Shown here: positions 26,786 through 35,879 of the stretch, piece by piece
Layout: every line of letters begins with the position of its first letter
Position numbering within the stretch: the stretch's first letter is position 1
From: Phaeobacter sp. B1627
Lineage (GTDB): Bacteria; Pseudomonadota; Alphaproteobacteria; Rhodobacterales; Rhodobacteraceae
DNA length: 64,000 nt
Assembly: GCF_006265095.1 (NCBI RefSeq)
Contig: NZ_VCNK01000014.1
Location: 62,001 to 126,000, forward strand
Direction of reading: 5' to 3'
The notes under the pieces: generated by a model
Databases searched by the model: none
Seen by the model: only the letters and a program-made list of their open reading frames with translations
What the model was told of the DNA's origin: nothing
Made by a program: the position numbers and the translations under genes

Positions 26786-28081
26786 ATGACTGTGACCACC
26801 CGTGACCCCGGTTTCTTCACTCAGAGCCTCTCGGAGCGTGACCCCGAACTCTTTGCTGCCATGCAGGCGGAACTCGGGCGCCAGCGCGATGAAATCGAAC
26901 TCATCGCCTCCGAGAATATCGTCTCTGTTGCGGTGATGGAGGCCCAGGGCTCTGTCCTCACCAACAAATATGCCGAAGGCTATCCGGGCCGTCGCTACTA
27001 TGGCGGCTGCCAATATGTGGACGTGGCCGAAAACCTCGCCATCGACCGCGCCAAGCAACTCTTTGGCTGTGAGTTCGCCAATGTGCAGCCCAATTCCGGC
27101 TCGCAGGCCAACCAGGGCGTGTTTCAGGCGCTGCTGAAGCCCGGTGATACCATCCTCGGCATGAACCTCGCCTCCGGCGGGCACCTGACCCATGGCGCCG
27201 CCCCGAACCAGTCCGGCAAATGGTTCAACGCCGTACAATATGGCGTGCGTCAGCAGGATTGCCTGATCGACTATGACGAGGTCGAGGCTCTGGCGATCGA
27301 GCATCAGCCGAAAATGATCATCGCCGGTGGCTCTGCCATTCCGCGCATCATCGATTTTGCCCGTTTCCGGGCCATCGCCGACAAGGTTGGCGCCTATCTG
27401 CACGTGGACATGGCCCATTTCGCCGGTCTGGTCGCCGCGGGCGAGCACCCCTCGCCCTTCCCGCATGCCCATGTGGCCACCACCACCACGCACAAGACCC
27501 TGCGCGGCCCCCGTGGCGGCATGATCCTGACCAATGATGCGGACATTGCCAAGAAAGTGAACTCGGCAATTTTCCCCGGCATTCAGGGCGGCCCCCTGAT
27601 GCATGTGATCGCGGGCAAGGCAGCAGCCTTTGGCGAGGCGCTGAAGCCCGAGTTCAAGACCTACCAGAAACAGGTGCGCGCCAATGCGGTGGCGCTGGCG
27701 GACGAGCTGATCAAGGGCGGTCTGGACATCGTGACCGGCGGCACCGACACCCATGTGATGCTGGTGGACCTGCGCCCCAAAGGCGTGACCGGCAATATCG
27801 TCGACAAGGCCCTGGGCCGGGCGCATATCACCACCAACAAGAACGGCATTCCCTTTGATCCGGAAAAGCCCACCGTGACCTCCGGCATCCGCCTTGGCAC
27901 GCCCGCAGGCACCACCCGCGGCTTTGGCGAGGAAGAGTTCCGCGAGATCGCCCGCCTGATTGTCGAAGTGGTGGACGGGCTTGCGCGCAATGGAGAAGAG
28001 GGCAACGCCGAGGTCGAAGCGGCCGTGCGCGAGAAGGTCTCGGCACTCTGCGCCCGCTTCCCGCTCTATCCAGACCTCTGA
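26786..28081 (+). CDS. glyA: Serine hydroxymethyltransferase
   Basis: This 431-aa PLP enzyme interconverts serine and glycine with tetrahydrofolate and supplies one-carbon units. The N-terminal part contains [20 protein letters not shown], the substrate region YGGCQYVD, and the PLP lysine motif [14 protein letters not shown] near residue 240. The ATG at 26786 is supported by cggag six bases upstream; the longer frame runs over the divergent promoter region. Two hairpins follow the stop. Confidence 0.98.
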   Translation: MTVTTRDPGFFTQSLSERDPELFAAMQAELGRQRDEIELIASENIVSVAVMEAQGSVLTNKYAEGYPGRRYYGGCQYVDVAENLAIDRAKQLFGCEFANVQPNSGSQANQGVFQALLKPGDTILGMNLASGGHLTHGAAPNQSGKWFNAVQYGVRQQDCLIDYDEVEALAIEHQPKMIIAGGSAIPRIIDFARFRAIADKVGAYLHVDMAHFAGLVAAGEHPSPFPHAHVATTTTHKTLRGPRGGMILTNDADIAKKVNSAIFPGIQGGPLMHVIAGKAAAFGEALKPEFKTYQKQVRANAVALADELIKGGLDIVTGGTDTHVMLVDLRPKGVTGNIVDKALGRAHITTNKNGIPFDPEKPTVTSGIRLGTPAGTTRGFGEEEFREIARLIVEVVDGLARNGEEGNAEVEAAVREKVSALCARFPLYPDL

Positions 28082-28090
28082 GTGATCTGC

Positions 28091-28169
28091 CGGCGCCCTT
28101 GGGTCTCAGGGCGCCGAACACGAAAGAGAGACGAAACGCCGCCGCGCCCTCCACGCGTGGCGGTGTTTT
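28091..28169 (+). terminator. Two tandem terminator hairpins after glyA
   Basis: The first stem is cggcgccct/agggcgccg at 28091-28116. The second is aaacgccgccgcg (28134-28146) with cgtggcggtgttt (28156-28168), 13 bp with two G-U pairs, followed by a T. They lie between convergent genes and may serve both. Confidence 0.75.
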
Positions 28170-28193
28170 GCATGCGGGCCCCTCCCGGACCCA

Positions 28194-28559
28194 TCAGGCA
28201 AATCCGCGCCAGCGCAGCACGACCAACAACAGTGCGATGACCACCAGCAGCGCAAATCCGGTCGTCGCCGCAATGTCCAGCACCCGCCCCTTGCGCCGGT
28301 CGGCCAGATCCAGCTCGCTCAGATAGGCACGCAGACGCCGGGCCTTGCGCAACAGCCGCGCCTGATCCAGCGTCACCGCCAGCCGCGGGTTGCAAGACGC
28401 CTCTTCTGCCGAGGCCAGATCCTCGGCGACCCGGCGCAACCTGTAGGGCAGATGCCGCCGGGCCCGCCGCAGACTGTCCGACAGGCTGCCGCTCAGCTTC
28501 AGCCGCTGTTCCAGCAACAGGCTGATTTCGCTCAATTCGCCTTGTAGCGTCTCGGTCAT
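28194..28559 (-). CDS. Small membrane-anchored hypothetical protein, 121 aa
   Basis: An Arg/Leu/Glu-rich helical N-terminal part (SEISLLLEQRLKLSGSLSDS, probably coiled coil) is followed by one C-terminal hydrophobic segment (GFALLVVIALLLVVLRW, about residues 100-117) and a short basic end. The pattern suggests a tail-anchored inner-membrane protein with its helical part in the cytoplasm. No family is recognised. It is divergent from the esterase gene and convergent with glyA. Confidence 0.6.
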   Translation of the reverse strand: MTETLQGELSEISLLLEQRLKLSGSLSDSLRRARRHLPYRLRRVAEDLASAEEASCNPRLAVTLDQARLLRKARRLRAYLSELDLADRRKGRVLDIAATTGFALLVVIALLLVVLRWRGFA

Positions 28560-28647
28560 TGGCTCGGGTCTCCGCAGATGGTGGCGGCAATGACCCTACG
28601 CGCCGCCGCCCAAAAGCTCAATGTCGGCCCGGCCACAGAACCGGGCG

Positions 28648-28685
28648 GATCGGGGCAGATCAGGGCAGATCGGATCGGGACAGAT
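28648..28685. repeat. 10-bp degenerate tandem repeat (gatcggggca)
   Basis: gatcggggca, gatcagggca, gatcggatcgggaca and gatcac follow one another in the spacer before the esterase gene. A similar word (agatcggggcagatcagg) appears at 57060 before rsmA. Confidence 0.6.
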
Positions 28686-28738
28686 CACCCCGCCATATGG
28701 GGGCTGACAGTCGCTTGAGTTGCGGCTATCACGGCGAC

Positions 28739-29497
28739 ATGCTGAACACGATCTCCCATGGCTCCCCGACCGACCGCCCTCCTCTTTTGATCGCGCACGG
28801 GCTCTATGGCTCGGGCCGCAATTGGGGGGTGATCGCGAAACGTCTGTCCGATGAGCGCCTAGTCATCGCCGTCGACATGCGCAATCATGGCGACAGCCCC
28901 TGGCAGGACAGCCACAGCTACACCGATCTGGCCGAAGATCTCGCCGAGGTCATTGCGGCACACGGCGGACAGATGGATGTGGTGGGCCATTCCATGGGCG
29001 GCAAGGCCTCCATGATGCTCGCCCTGAACCACCCGCAACTGGTGCACCGGCTGGTGGTGGCCGATATCGCCCCCGTCAGCTACAGCCATACCCAGGCCCA
29101 TTTCATCACCGCCATGCGCAGTGTCGATCTCGACGCGGTGACACGTCGCTCGGACGCGCAGGAGCAACTGGCCGAGGCCGGTGTCGATGCCCAGCTTCAG
29201 AGCTTTTTCACCCAGTCGCTCGATGTCGAAAACCGCCGCTGGCGGCTCAATCTCGACGCGCTGGAACGCGAGATGCCCCATATCCTCGGCTTCCCCGAGG
29301 TCAGCATCTCCTGGGCCGGTGCCGCCCTGTTCCTGACCGGTGGCACCTCTGACTATGTGCAGCCCGCCCATCGCGACCGGATCAAACAGCTGTTCCCCAA
29401 AGCGCGCTTTGCCAAGATCCCCGATGCCGGGCATTGGCTGCACGCCGAGACCCCCCGCGCCTTCGAGGCAACGGTGCGCGCCTTTCTGAACGCCTGA
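28739..29497 (+). CDS. Alpha/beta hydrolase (YbfF-like esterase), 252 aa
   Basis: The oxyanion-hole segment is LLIAHGLYGSGRNW near residue 18, the nucleophile elbow is VVGHSMGGKASMML near 85, and the catalytic His is in DAGHWLHAE near 230. The protein resembles the short acyl-ester hydrolase YbfF. It probably hydrolyses small acyl esters or acyl-CoA. The ATG at 28739 starts the typical N terminus; the upstream frame crosses the repeat region. Confidence 0.88.
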   Translation: MLNTISHGSPTDRPPLLIAHGLYGSGRNWGVIAKRLSDERLVIAVDMRNHGDSPWQDSHSYTDLAEDLAEVIAAHGGQMDVVGHSMGGKASMMLALNHPQLVHRLVVADIAPVSYSHTQAHFITAMRSVDLDAVTRRSDAQEQLAEAGVDAQLQSFFTQSLDVENRRWRLNLDALEREMPHILGFPEVSISWAGAALFLTGGTSDYVQPAHRDRIKQLFPKARFAKIPDAGHWLHAETPRAFEATVRAFLNA

Positions 29498-29562
29498 CAG
29501 CCCTGCGAACAGGCGGGGCGGTTGCGGAGGGCTGCACCAAGGGCACAGCCTGACAGCCCCCC

Positions 29563-30465
29563 TCAGTACGTCAGCAGCAGGCGGTCCCGCACCGCCTCGG
29601 TCTCCATACGCTGACCGCCCATCTGGAACCGTTTCAGCATCGACTGGCCGGTATTGACCAGCGTTTCGCGCTCAAACAGCCCCGAGGGGATTTCGATGTT
29701 GCAGTAGACATCGCCCGATTTCTTGGTCCCGTCGATGGAGAGGGCCACCCGCACGCCGCGCGCCTTGCAGGCGGCGATGGTGGCAAACAGCTCCTCCAGA
29801 CGGAAGGCCTGCGCCCCGTAGAGGATGGTCTGGGAATGCGCATAGGGCGGGTCGCAATAGATCACATCCCCTGCCCGCGCCTGCGCCATAGCCATCCGGT
29901 AGTCGAGACAGGCAAACCGGGCGCCGGCCATGCGGTCGCGCCAGACCCCGACCCGCGTGGCAAATTTCTCCGGGCTGATGAGCGGGTGGCTGCCGCAGGG
30001 CGTCGACATATAGCTGTCCTTGCGCCGAAACCGCACCACCCCGCCATAGCAGGCGCGACACAGAAACAGGAAATCCGCCCCGTTGGGCGCCGCATTGTAG
30101 CGCGCCTTGATCGCCTCATAGACCTGTATCCGGTCGCCGCTCTCAAAGGCCGCATAACGGTCGCCATACCACGAGATCAACGTCTCCGGTGTTGCGCTGA
30201 GCGCCTGCCAGATCTCGACCAGCGGTGCGAAACTGTCGGATCCGAGCGCCCGGTGAGGCCGCAGGTTCGCCATCACGCCACCGGCGCCCAGAAACGGTTC
30301 GAAATAGGTGCCGTAGTCCTGCGGCAGGAAGGACACGATCTCATGGGCAAAGCGCTGCTTGTTGCCGACCCACTTCAGAAGCTGGCTCTTGAAGGGCGCA
30401 GGCGGCAGCCCGGTGGCCCCGGAGGATGGCAGCGCCCCGTCCGCCTCCGTCAGCGCTGTCTTCAT
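29563..30465 (-). CDS. Orphan D12-class (Dam-type) DNA adenine methyltransferase, 300 aa
   Basis: The SAM-binding start KSQLLKWVGNKQRFAHEI, motif YFEPFLGAGGVMANL near residue 54, and the catalytic DPPY tetrapeptide (VIYCDPPYAHSQTIL near residue 200) are all intact. The family methylates N6 of adenine, often in GATC. No restriction endonuclase or specificity gene is next to it, so it looks like an orphan methyltransferase that could act in gene regulation or be a phage leftover. The motif reads KWVGNK instead of the usual KWxGGK. The recognition site cannot be predicted. Confidence 0.85.
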   Translation of the reverse strand: MKTALTEADGALPSSGATGLPPAPFKSQLLKWVGNKQRFAHEIVSFLPQDYGTYFEPFLGAGGVMANLRPHRALGSDSFAPLVEIWQALSATPETLISWYGDRYAAFESGDRIQVYEAIKARYNAAPNGADFLFLCRACYGGVVRFRRKDSYMSTPCGSHPLISPEKFATRVGVWRDRMAGARFACLDYRMAMAQARAGDVIYCDPPYAHSQTILYGAQAFRLEELFATIAACKARGVRVALSIDGTKKSGDVYCNIEIPSGLFERETLVNTGQSMLKRFQMGGQRMETEAVRDRLLLTY

Positions 30466-30645
30466 GCCTGGGGGTCCCCTCTGTGATACTCTGGCATTCT
30501 GGAATTCCGGGCTTTATGACCCAGAAACCGCCATGGCGCCATGCGAAACAGCCCTGCGCCGCAGGCCGCATTTCACCTTTTGATCCGGCCCGCGCGCGAC
30601 TATAGTGATCGCCGGACCGTGGAACTGGAAAAGGCTGTACTGGCT

Positions 30646-31794
30646 GTGACTTCGATCAAAGTCCCTTTTAACCGCCCCTCGTTTGTCGGGCAGGAACTGC
30701 GGTGGGTCACTGACGCCATAGAACGCGGTCAGCTGTCCGGCGACGGCCATTTCACCCAGCTCTGCAACCAGCAGATCAAGGAGACCACCGGCGCCCGCGC
30801 CGCGCTGCTGACCCATTCCTGCACAGCAGCGCTCGAGATGGCGGCGATCCTGTGCAATCTGGAGCCGGGCGATGAAGTCATCATGCCCTCCTTCACATTC
30901 GTCTCCACCGCCAACGCCGTGGTGTTGCGGGGCGCGGTGCCGGTGTTTGTCGACATCGATCCGCTGACCCTGAATATTGACCCCGCCCGCGTCAGCGCGG
31001 CCGTCACCGGCAAAACCCGCGCCATCATTGCCGTCCACTACGCAGGCTTCCCCGCCGATATGGATGCCCTCGCCGAGATCGCCCTGGCGCATGATCTTGT
31101 CCTGATCGAGGACGCCGCACAGGCCTATGGCTCCACCTACAAGGGCCGCCCTGCGGGCTCGCTCGGCGATATGGCCGCCTTCAGCTTTCACGAGACCAAG
31201 AATATCATCAGCGGCGAAGGCGGCGCCCTGACCCTGACCCGGCCAGACCTGGTGGACCGCGCCGAGATCATTCGAGAAAAAGGCACCAACCGGTCCCGTT
31301 TCTTTCGCGGTCAGGTGGACAAATATACCTGGGTCGACATTGGGTCATCCTTCCTGCCGGGCGAACTGATCGCAGCCTTCCTGCATGGGCAACTGGAGAT
31401 GGAGCCAGAGATCCGGCGGCGGCGTTGTGGTCAGTTTGACCGCTATATGGCGGCCTTTGCCGATCTGGCGGCAGAGGGGGCCGTGGCGCTGCCGGTGATC
31501 CCGGCGCAGACCACAGGAAACGGGCATATGTTCTATCTGCGGCTGCCCGATCAGCAGCGGCGGGATGCCCTGATTTCCTACCTGAAGGAGCGCGGCATCA
31601 TCGCGCCGTTTCACTACGTGCCCTTGCATTCAGCCCCGGCCGGGCTGAAATACGGCCGCGCCGCCGGTGATCTGCCGGTCACCGACAACACCTCTGACTG
31701 CCTGTTGCGGCTGCCGATGTTCTACTCTCTCGGCGACCAGATCGAAGAGGTGATATCAGCCGTGACCGCCTTCTTTCGCAGCGGTGGCCGCTGA
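30646..31794 (+). CDS. dTDP-4-amino-4,6-dideoxygalactose transaminase (WecE/RffA-like)
   Basis: This 382-aa DegT/DnrJ/EryC1 aminotransferase closely follows the WecE pattern: VPFNRPSFVGQEL at the start, EVIMPSFTFVSTANAVVLRG near residue 78, the PLP lysine in FSFHETKNIISGEGG, and EKGTNRSRFFRGQVDKYTW near 210. WecE makes dTDP-Fuc4N from the 4-keto sugar with glutamate. A GTG start at 30646 was chosen because WecE proteins begin here; a GTG nine codons upstream is possible. It heads a three-gene operon. No dTDP-sugar synthesis genes are present in the window. Confidence 0.9.
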   Translation: MTSIKVPFNRPSFVGQELRWVTDAIERGQLSGDGHFTQLCNQQIKETTGARAALLTHSCTAALEMAAILCNLEPGDEVIMPSFTFVSTANAVVLRGAVPVFVDIDPLTLNIDPARVSAAVTGKTRAIIAVHYAGFPADMDALAEIALAHDLVLIEDAAQAYGSTYKGRPAGSLGDMAAFSFHETKNIISGEGGALTLTRPDLVDRAEIIREKGTNRSRFFRGQVDKYTWVDIGSSFLPGELIAAFLHGQLEMEPEIRRRRCGQFDRYMAAFADLAAEGAVALPVIPAQTTGNGHMFYLRLPDQQRRDALISYLKERGIIAPFHYVPLHSAPAGLKYGRAAGDLPVTDNTSDCLLRLPMFYSLGDQIEEVISAVTAFFRSGGR

Positions 31795-31795
31795 C

Positions 31796-32359
31796 ATGGC
31801 CTATCTCACGCCGGCGCAGCTGGAGGCCATGGGATTTGCAGGCCTGGGCCGCAACGTCCGCATCAGCGACAAGGCATCGATCTACGAGCCGGAAAAAATG
31901 TCGCTCGGCGATCACACCCGGATCGATGATTTCTGTGTGGTGTCCGGGCATGTGACCACCGGGCGCAATGTGCATATTGCGCCGCTGTGCCTCGTTGCAG
32001 GCGGCGCGCCGGGCATTCGGTTTGGCGATTTTTCGGGCCTTGCCTATGGGGTCAAAGTCTTTGCGCAATCCGATGATTATTCGGGCGCCTCCCTGACCAA
32101 CCCGACCGTACCGGCGGCCTACAAGACCGAGACAATGGCGCCTGTCACCCTCGGACGGCATGTGATTGTCGGCGCCAATTCCGTGGTATCGCCGGGGGTT
32201 GACCTCGGCGAGGGCACGGCAGTGGGCGCGGGTGCCGTCGTACTCTCCTCCAGTGCGCCCTGGACCATTCTCGCCGGGGTGCCCGCGAAGGCGATCAAGG
32301 CGCGCTCGACAGAGCTTTTGCACCTGGAGCAGGACTTCCTGCGGAGTGAAGCGCCGTGA
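31796..32359 (+). CDS. Hexapeptide-repeat acyltransferase, 187 aa
   Basis: The left-handed beta-helix repeats are visible as [LIV]GxxxxI patterns (GRNVRISDKASI, LGDHTRIDDFCVV, TGRNVHIAPL). The C-terminal catalytic-type segment LGRHVIVGANSVVSPGV leads to GVPAKAIKARS. Such proteins O- or N-acetylate sugars. It starts one base after the transaminase stop and overlaps the next gene by GTGA. N-acetylation of the 4-amino sugar from the upstream enzyme is the natural hypothesis. Confidence 0.9.
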   Translation: MAYLTPAQLEAMGFAGLGRNVRISDKASIYEPEKMSLGDHTRIDDFCVVSGHVTTGRNVHIAPLCLVAGGAPGIRFGDFSGLAYGVKVFAQSDDYSGASLTNPTVPAAYKTETMAPVTLGRHVIVGANSVVSPGVDLGEGTAVGAGAVVLSSSAPWTILAGVPAKAIKARSTELLHLEQDFLRSEAP

Positions 32360-33267
32360 GGCCTGACCCTGCCCGCGCCAACTACGTCATCTATGCGCCG
32401 GGCTTTGATCCCGACAGCGGCGGCGCGATCTTTCTGCACCAGCTGGCTCATGCGCTGACCGCGCTGGGCGAGGACGCCGCCCTGTGGCCCTGGGGCGTGC
32501 CCGCAAAGCGGTCCTTCGGCGGGTGGCTGAAACAGGTGCTGCGCAAACCGCGCGTCCTGTGGCAGGGAAATGCCGCCTTGTTGCGCAGGAACCCGACCTT
32601 GACGACCCGGGTCGCCCGACCCCGCGATCTGCGCGACACGACGGTCGTGGTCTATCCCGAAGTCACTCTGGGCAACCCGCTGGAGGCCCATCGCATCGCC
32701 CGCTGGCTGCTCTACAAACCCGGGCAAAAAGACCCCTATGCCTTCACCGAAGGAGAGATGTTCTTTCGCGCAGGCGAAATGTCGGATCTGCCCGAGATCA
32801 CCGGCGGCGCGCAGGATCTCTACCTCTGGCAACGCCATCCCGCCTATCGCAACGAGAACCGGCCCGACCGCAAGGGGGCCTGCTATATCCTCCGCAAGGG
32901 CCATGAAAAGGCGCGCATCCCGCAGACCGAGGATGCCATCTGTATCGACGGGATGTCACATGAGGAGACCGCGGAGGTCTTCAACGCCTGCGACACGTTC
33001 TACAGCTATGACGAAGCGACGTTTTATTCGCAATATGCCGCCATCTGCGGTTGCACCAGTGTCATCATCCCCGGCGCTTTCCGCACCCGCCAGGACTGGG
33101 TTGCCTCGCATCCGATCGGGCGGGTCGGTGTCGCCTATGGGCTCGACGATCTGGACCACGCCCGCGCCACGCAAGACCAGGTAGCCGAAGTACTGGCCGC
33201 TCAGGAACGGGCCGGGCTGGACACTGTTCGCAATTTCATCTCTCGGACCCGTGCCCCCTCCCCCTAG
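32356..33267 (+). CDS. Putative glycosyltransferase-like protein (WavQ-like), 303 aa
   Basis: The N terminus YVIYAPGFDPDSGGAIFLHQ resembles the first beta-loop-alpha unit of GT-B glycosyltransferases. VVVYPEVTLGNPLEAHRIAR and a following WLLYKPG recall LPS-core WavQ-type proteins. The C-terminal half contains SYDEATFYSQYAAICGC near residue 215. It starts with GTG overlapping the stop of the acyltransferase. It probably transfers the modified sugar to a surface glycan. The assignment is by pattern only. Confidence 0.6.
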   Translation: MRPDPARANYVIYAPGFDPDSGGAIFLHQLAHALTALGEDAALWPWGVPAKRSFGGWLKQVLRKPRVLWQGNAALLRRNPTLTTRVARPRDLRDTTVVVYPEVTLGNPLEAHRIARWLLYKPGQKDPYAFTEGEMFFRAGEMSDLPEITGGAQDLYLWQRHPAYRNENRPDRKGACYILRKGHEKARIPQTEDAICIDGMSHEETAEVFNACDTFYSYDEATFYSQYAAICGCTSVIIPGAFRTRQDWVASHPIGRVGVAYGLDDLDHARATQDQVAEVLAAQERAGLDTVRNFISRTRAPSP

Positions 33268-33670
33268 CAGGCTCCGGCAAGAGAAATGCCCTCTCAGACC
33301 GGCAGAATCGATTTTCCCGGATCGCCACCCGCCCTCTTTTGCTTGGCGCGCTTATTGCAGTCGTATGTCAGCGCCGCCCTCCCGATCCCCCCGACGCCCC
33401 TGATGCCCCCTGACGGCGCGTCAGCCGAGGACCTCGACCGCTCCCCTGGCCGCGCTGCTGGCCAGGGAGGACATGGCACTGAATGATCTGGCTTGCGGCT
33501 CAGCGTGTCGACAAACTGGGCGGGCGACCTTCAGCCGCAAAGACCTACAGCCGCGAAGGTGTGAGCGGCAGTTGGCAACGAATGTTGTGGAGTTGCTGCA
33601 GAGCCTATCGAAAACGACAAAGGCCGCTCTGATGAGCGGCCTTTATGCCATTGATCCCTTTGAGAGATTC
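33268..33670. other. 403-bp spacer between the sugar cluster and tRNA-Asn
   Basis: No credible gene. A short Pro/Arg-rich frame at 33286-33486 and another overlapping the tRNA look like chance. The last 50 bp contain the tRNA terminator hairpin. No copy of the tRNA 3' end was found that would mark an integration site. Confidence 0.6.
33619..33644 (-). terminator. Terminator hairpin after tRNA-Asn
   Basis: The stem is aaaggccgct (33619-33628) with agcggccttt (33635-33644), 10 bp perfect, loop ctgatg. On the minus strand it is followed by a T-rich stretch (gtcgttttc). It lies 27 bp beyond the 3' end of the tRNA. Confidence 0.85.
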
Positions 33671-33745
33671 TGGCTCCGGCGGTAGGGATCGAACCTACGA
33701 CCAATTGATTAACAGTCAACTGCTCTACCGCTGAGCTACGCCGGA
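33671..33745 (-). tRNA. tRNA-Asn (anticodon GTT)
   Basis: On the minus strand the 7-bp acceptor stem tccggcg pairs with cgccgga, the D-arm reads gctcagcggtagagc, the anticodon loop is ctgttaa, the T-arm is aggttcgatccct, and CCA is encoded at the 3' end. All arms fold as expected for tRNA-Asn. A promoter and a terminator flank it. Confidence 0.97.
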
Positions 33746-33756
33746 GTGTGGGGGCT

Positions 33757-33785
33757 CGTATAGCTTCGTGAACCGGGGGCGTCCA
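33757..33785 (-). promoter_or_regulatory. Promoter candidate for tRNA-Asn
   Basis: On the minus strand TGGACG (33785-33780), a 17-bp spacer, and TATACG (33762-33757) lie 11 bp before the mature tRNA 5' end. Each hexamer matches the sigma-70 consensus at four of six positions. Confidence 0.5.
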
Positions 33786-33999
33786 GCGAAAATTGCGTCT
33801 TCAGAACAAAGAATTTCACTGAGACCCGAGCCGATTTCGCCCAGCCGCTTAACACCCGCTCAACCGCCTTTATGCCCGGCTCACCCCGTTTCAGGACCGC
33901 CCACCAATAGGGAATTTCCAAAGCGCTTCTGCCGTGTTCCACTTAACGAAATAGAAATTGTCTTGAGCGAAGCTGGGTCATGCGAATTGGAGGGACACC

Positions 34000-35826
34000 G
34001 TGTTGTCAAAGTCTTGGTTTCGGAACATGCCAGTTAAACAAAAAATCCTGCTTCCGGGGATGGCTGGTCTGTTAATTATGATTGGCGTGATTACGACGTT
34101 CTGGGCGCAACGGTTGTCCTCGGCGCTCTATACCGGTTTTGAGCAGCAGGTCGAACTAACCGAAACCTATATTGCCGCGCCGCTGGCGACCGCAGCATGG
34201 AACTACAACGAAGAACTGGCAGAGAGCACGCTGCAGTCACTTGCAGAACGCGAAAGCTTTGTATTCGCGCGCGTCGTCAGCAGCGGAGATCTTCTGGCTG
34301 AGGCCTCCAAGGGCGACGCGATGCAAGAAGACTGGATCGCCAAAGCGGATGAATTGCTGGCTTCCGACACGCCGCGCCTTGAGACCGACGGGATCACCTA
34401 CTTCCAAACCCCGCTGCTGTTTGAAGGCGAGCTCGCTGGAACCATGGTTTGGGCGCTCGATACGTCGGTTATCACAGGCCAGATCATGCAGGCCAATATC
34501 GTGGCTGCGGGGCTCGGATTCGCCATTTTTGCAGTTTTCTCGGTTATCTTTTACATGATTGCCAGTGCGGTATCCCGACCGATCAATTCGATTGTAACTC
34601 ACATCGACGCACTTCAGCAGGGCAACATATCACTTGAAATCCCGGAAGCCGCGCGACGGGACGAAATCGGCGCTCTCGGCAAGGCTCTCGTCGACTTTCG
34701 TGACACCACCGCTGAACAGCAACGCATGGAAGAAGAAAAGCGAAAGCGCGATGAAATGCAGTCGCATGTCGTCTCTGCCCTGAGCGAGGCCCTTGGCAAT
34801 CTGTCAACCGGCGACCTGACAGCGCAGATTACAGAGTGCTTTCCGGATGATTATGAAAAGCTGCGCACAGATTTCAACGCATTGGTCAATCGGTTGTTTG
34901 ATACAGTTTCTGCTGTCGTTGAGGCCGCGGACAGCATCCAGAACGGTTCAGCTGAGATCAGCGCCGCTTCGGACGACCTTGCCCGACGCACGGAAAGCCA
35001 GGCCGCCACATTGGAAGAAACTGCGGCTGCCCTAGACGAACTCACCGCATCTGTTCGTCAGGCGGCAGAAGGCGCCAGCAGCGTCTCTGACACAATGGAA
35101 GAAGCTAAATCCGAAGCGGTGAACAGCGGCACAATCGTCAACAGCGCAGTGTCAGCAATGACTGAAATTGAACAATCGTCCTCCCATATTGGCCAGATCA
35201 TCGGCGTGATCGATGACATTGCCTTCCAAACCAACCTTCTGGCCCTGAACGCGGGCGTGGAAGCCGCGCGAGCGGGTGAGGCCGGGCGCGGTTTCGCGGT
35301 CGTGGCCTCCGAGGTGCGGGCCCTTGCGCAGCGGTCCTCTGACGCAGCCATGGAAATCAAGACTTTGATCGGAAATTCCTCCATACAGGTCGACCGCGGC
35401 GTCGATCTGGTCGGCAAAGCCGGCGAAGCGCTTCATTCCATCGTAGAACGCGTGACCCAGATTTCCGGATTGATTTCCAACATCGCCCAGGGGGCCAGCG
35501 AACAATCTGCCGGCTTGGGTGACATCAACAGCGGCATGGTCGAATTGGACCAGGTAACCCAACAAAACGCGGCCATGGTCGAAGAATCCACAGCCGCCAG
35601 CCACATGCTGAAAGCGAACGCGACAAACCTCGCTTCCATGGTGTCTCATTTCAAGCTCGGAGACGGCGTCCGAAGCATCCAGGAGGTGGCCTCACCCGAG
35701 ATCATGGAAGACGCGCCAGTCACGCCCTCTGCACATGGTGATGAATGGGACGAATATACCCCCGAGCCGACGCAAGCAGCAGTCGGCGCTCAAGGCGGGA
35801 CGGGCAAGATTTGGGATGATTTCTAA
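34000..35826 (+). CDS. Methyl-accepting chemotaxis protein, 608 aa
   Basis: Two membrane segments (LLPGMAGLLIMIGVITTFWA near 18-36 and an Ala/Phe-rich segment near 165-190) flank a ~125-aa periplasmic sensor domain. HAMP (SRPINSIVTHIDAL) and a long signalling coiled coil with the conserved hairpin tip DIAFQTNLLALNAGVEAARA near residue 405 follow. The end KIWDDF could be a CheR/CheB tether. The GTG start is backed by ttggaggg. The gene looks less GC-rich than its neighbours, and the ligand is unknown. The cognate che genes are elsewhere. Confidence 0.94.
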   Translation: MLSKSWFRNMPVKQKILLPGMAGLLIMIGVITTFWAQRLSSALYTGFEQQVELTETYIAAPLATAAWNYNEELAESTLQSLAERESFVFARVVSSGDLLAEASKGDAMQEDWIAKADELLASDTPRLETDGITYFQTPLLFEGELAGTMVWALDTSVITGQIMQANIVAAGLGFAIFAVFSVIFYMIASAVSRPINSIVTHIDALQQGNISLEIPEAARRDEIGALGKALVDFRDTTAEQQRMEEEKRKRDEMQSHVVSALSEALGNLSTGDLTAQITECFPDDYEKLRTDFNALVNRLFDTVSAVVEAADSIQNGSAEISAASDDLARRTESQAATLEETAAALDELTASVRQAAEGASSVSDTMEEAKSEAVNSGTIVNSAVSAMTEIEQSSSHIGQIIGVIDDIAFQTNLLALNAGVEAARAGEAGRGFAVVASEVRALAQRSSDAAMEIKTLIGNSSIQVDRGVDLVGKAGEALHSIVERVTQISGLISNIAQGASEQSAGLGDINSGMVELDQVTQQNAAMVEESTAASHMLKANATNLASMVSHFKLGDGVRSIQEVASPEIMEDAPVTPSAHGDEWDEYTPEPTQAAVGAQGGTGKIWDDF

Positions 35827-35879
35827 GGCCTGACCTACTGGGATGAACTACCTTCCCACCAACCCGCTGCTATTGCGGC

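Noticed and set aside
29563-30465. Restriction-modification system
   Set aside because: Neighbouring genes are an esterase and a sugar transaminase; no endonuclease candidate was found.
33268-33670. Prophage or island attachment site at tRNA-Asn
   Set aside because: No integrase gene and no repeat of the tRNA 3' end were found in the window.
33473-33685. A 70-codon frame overlapping the tRNA and its terminator
   Set aside because: It crosses the terminator and the tRNA 3' end and has no ribosome binding site.
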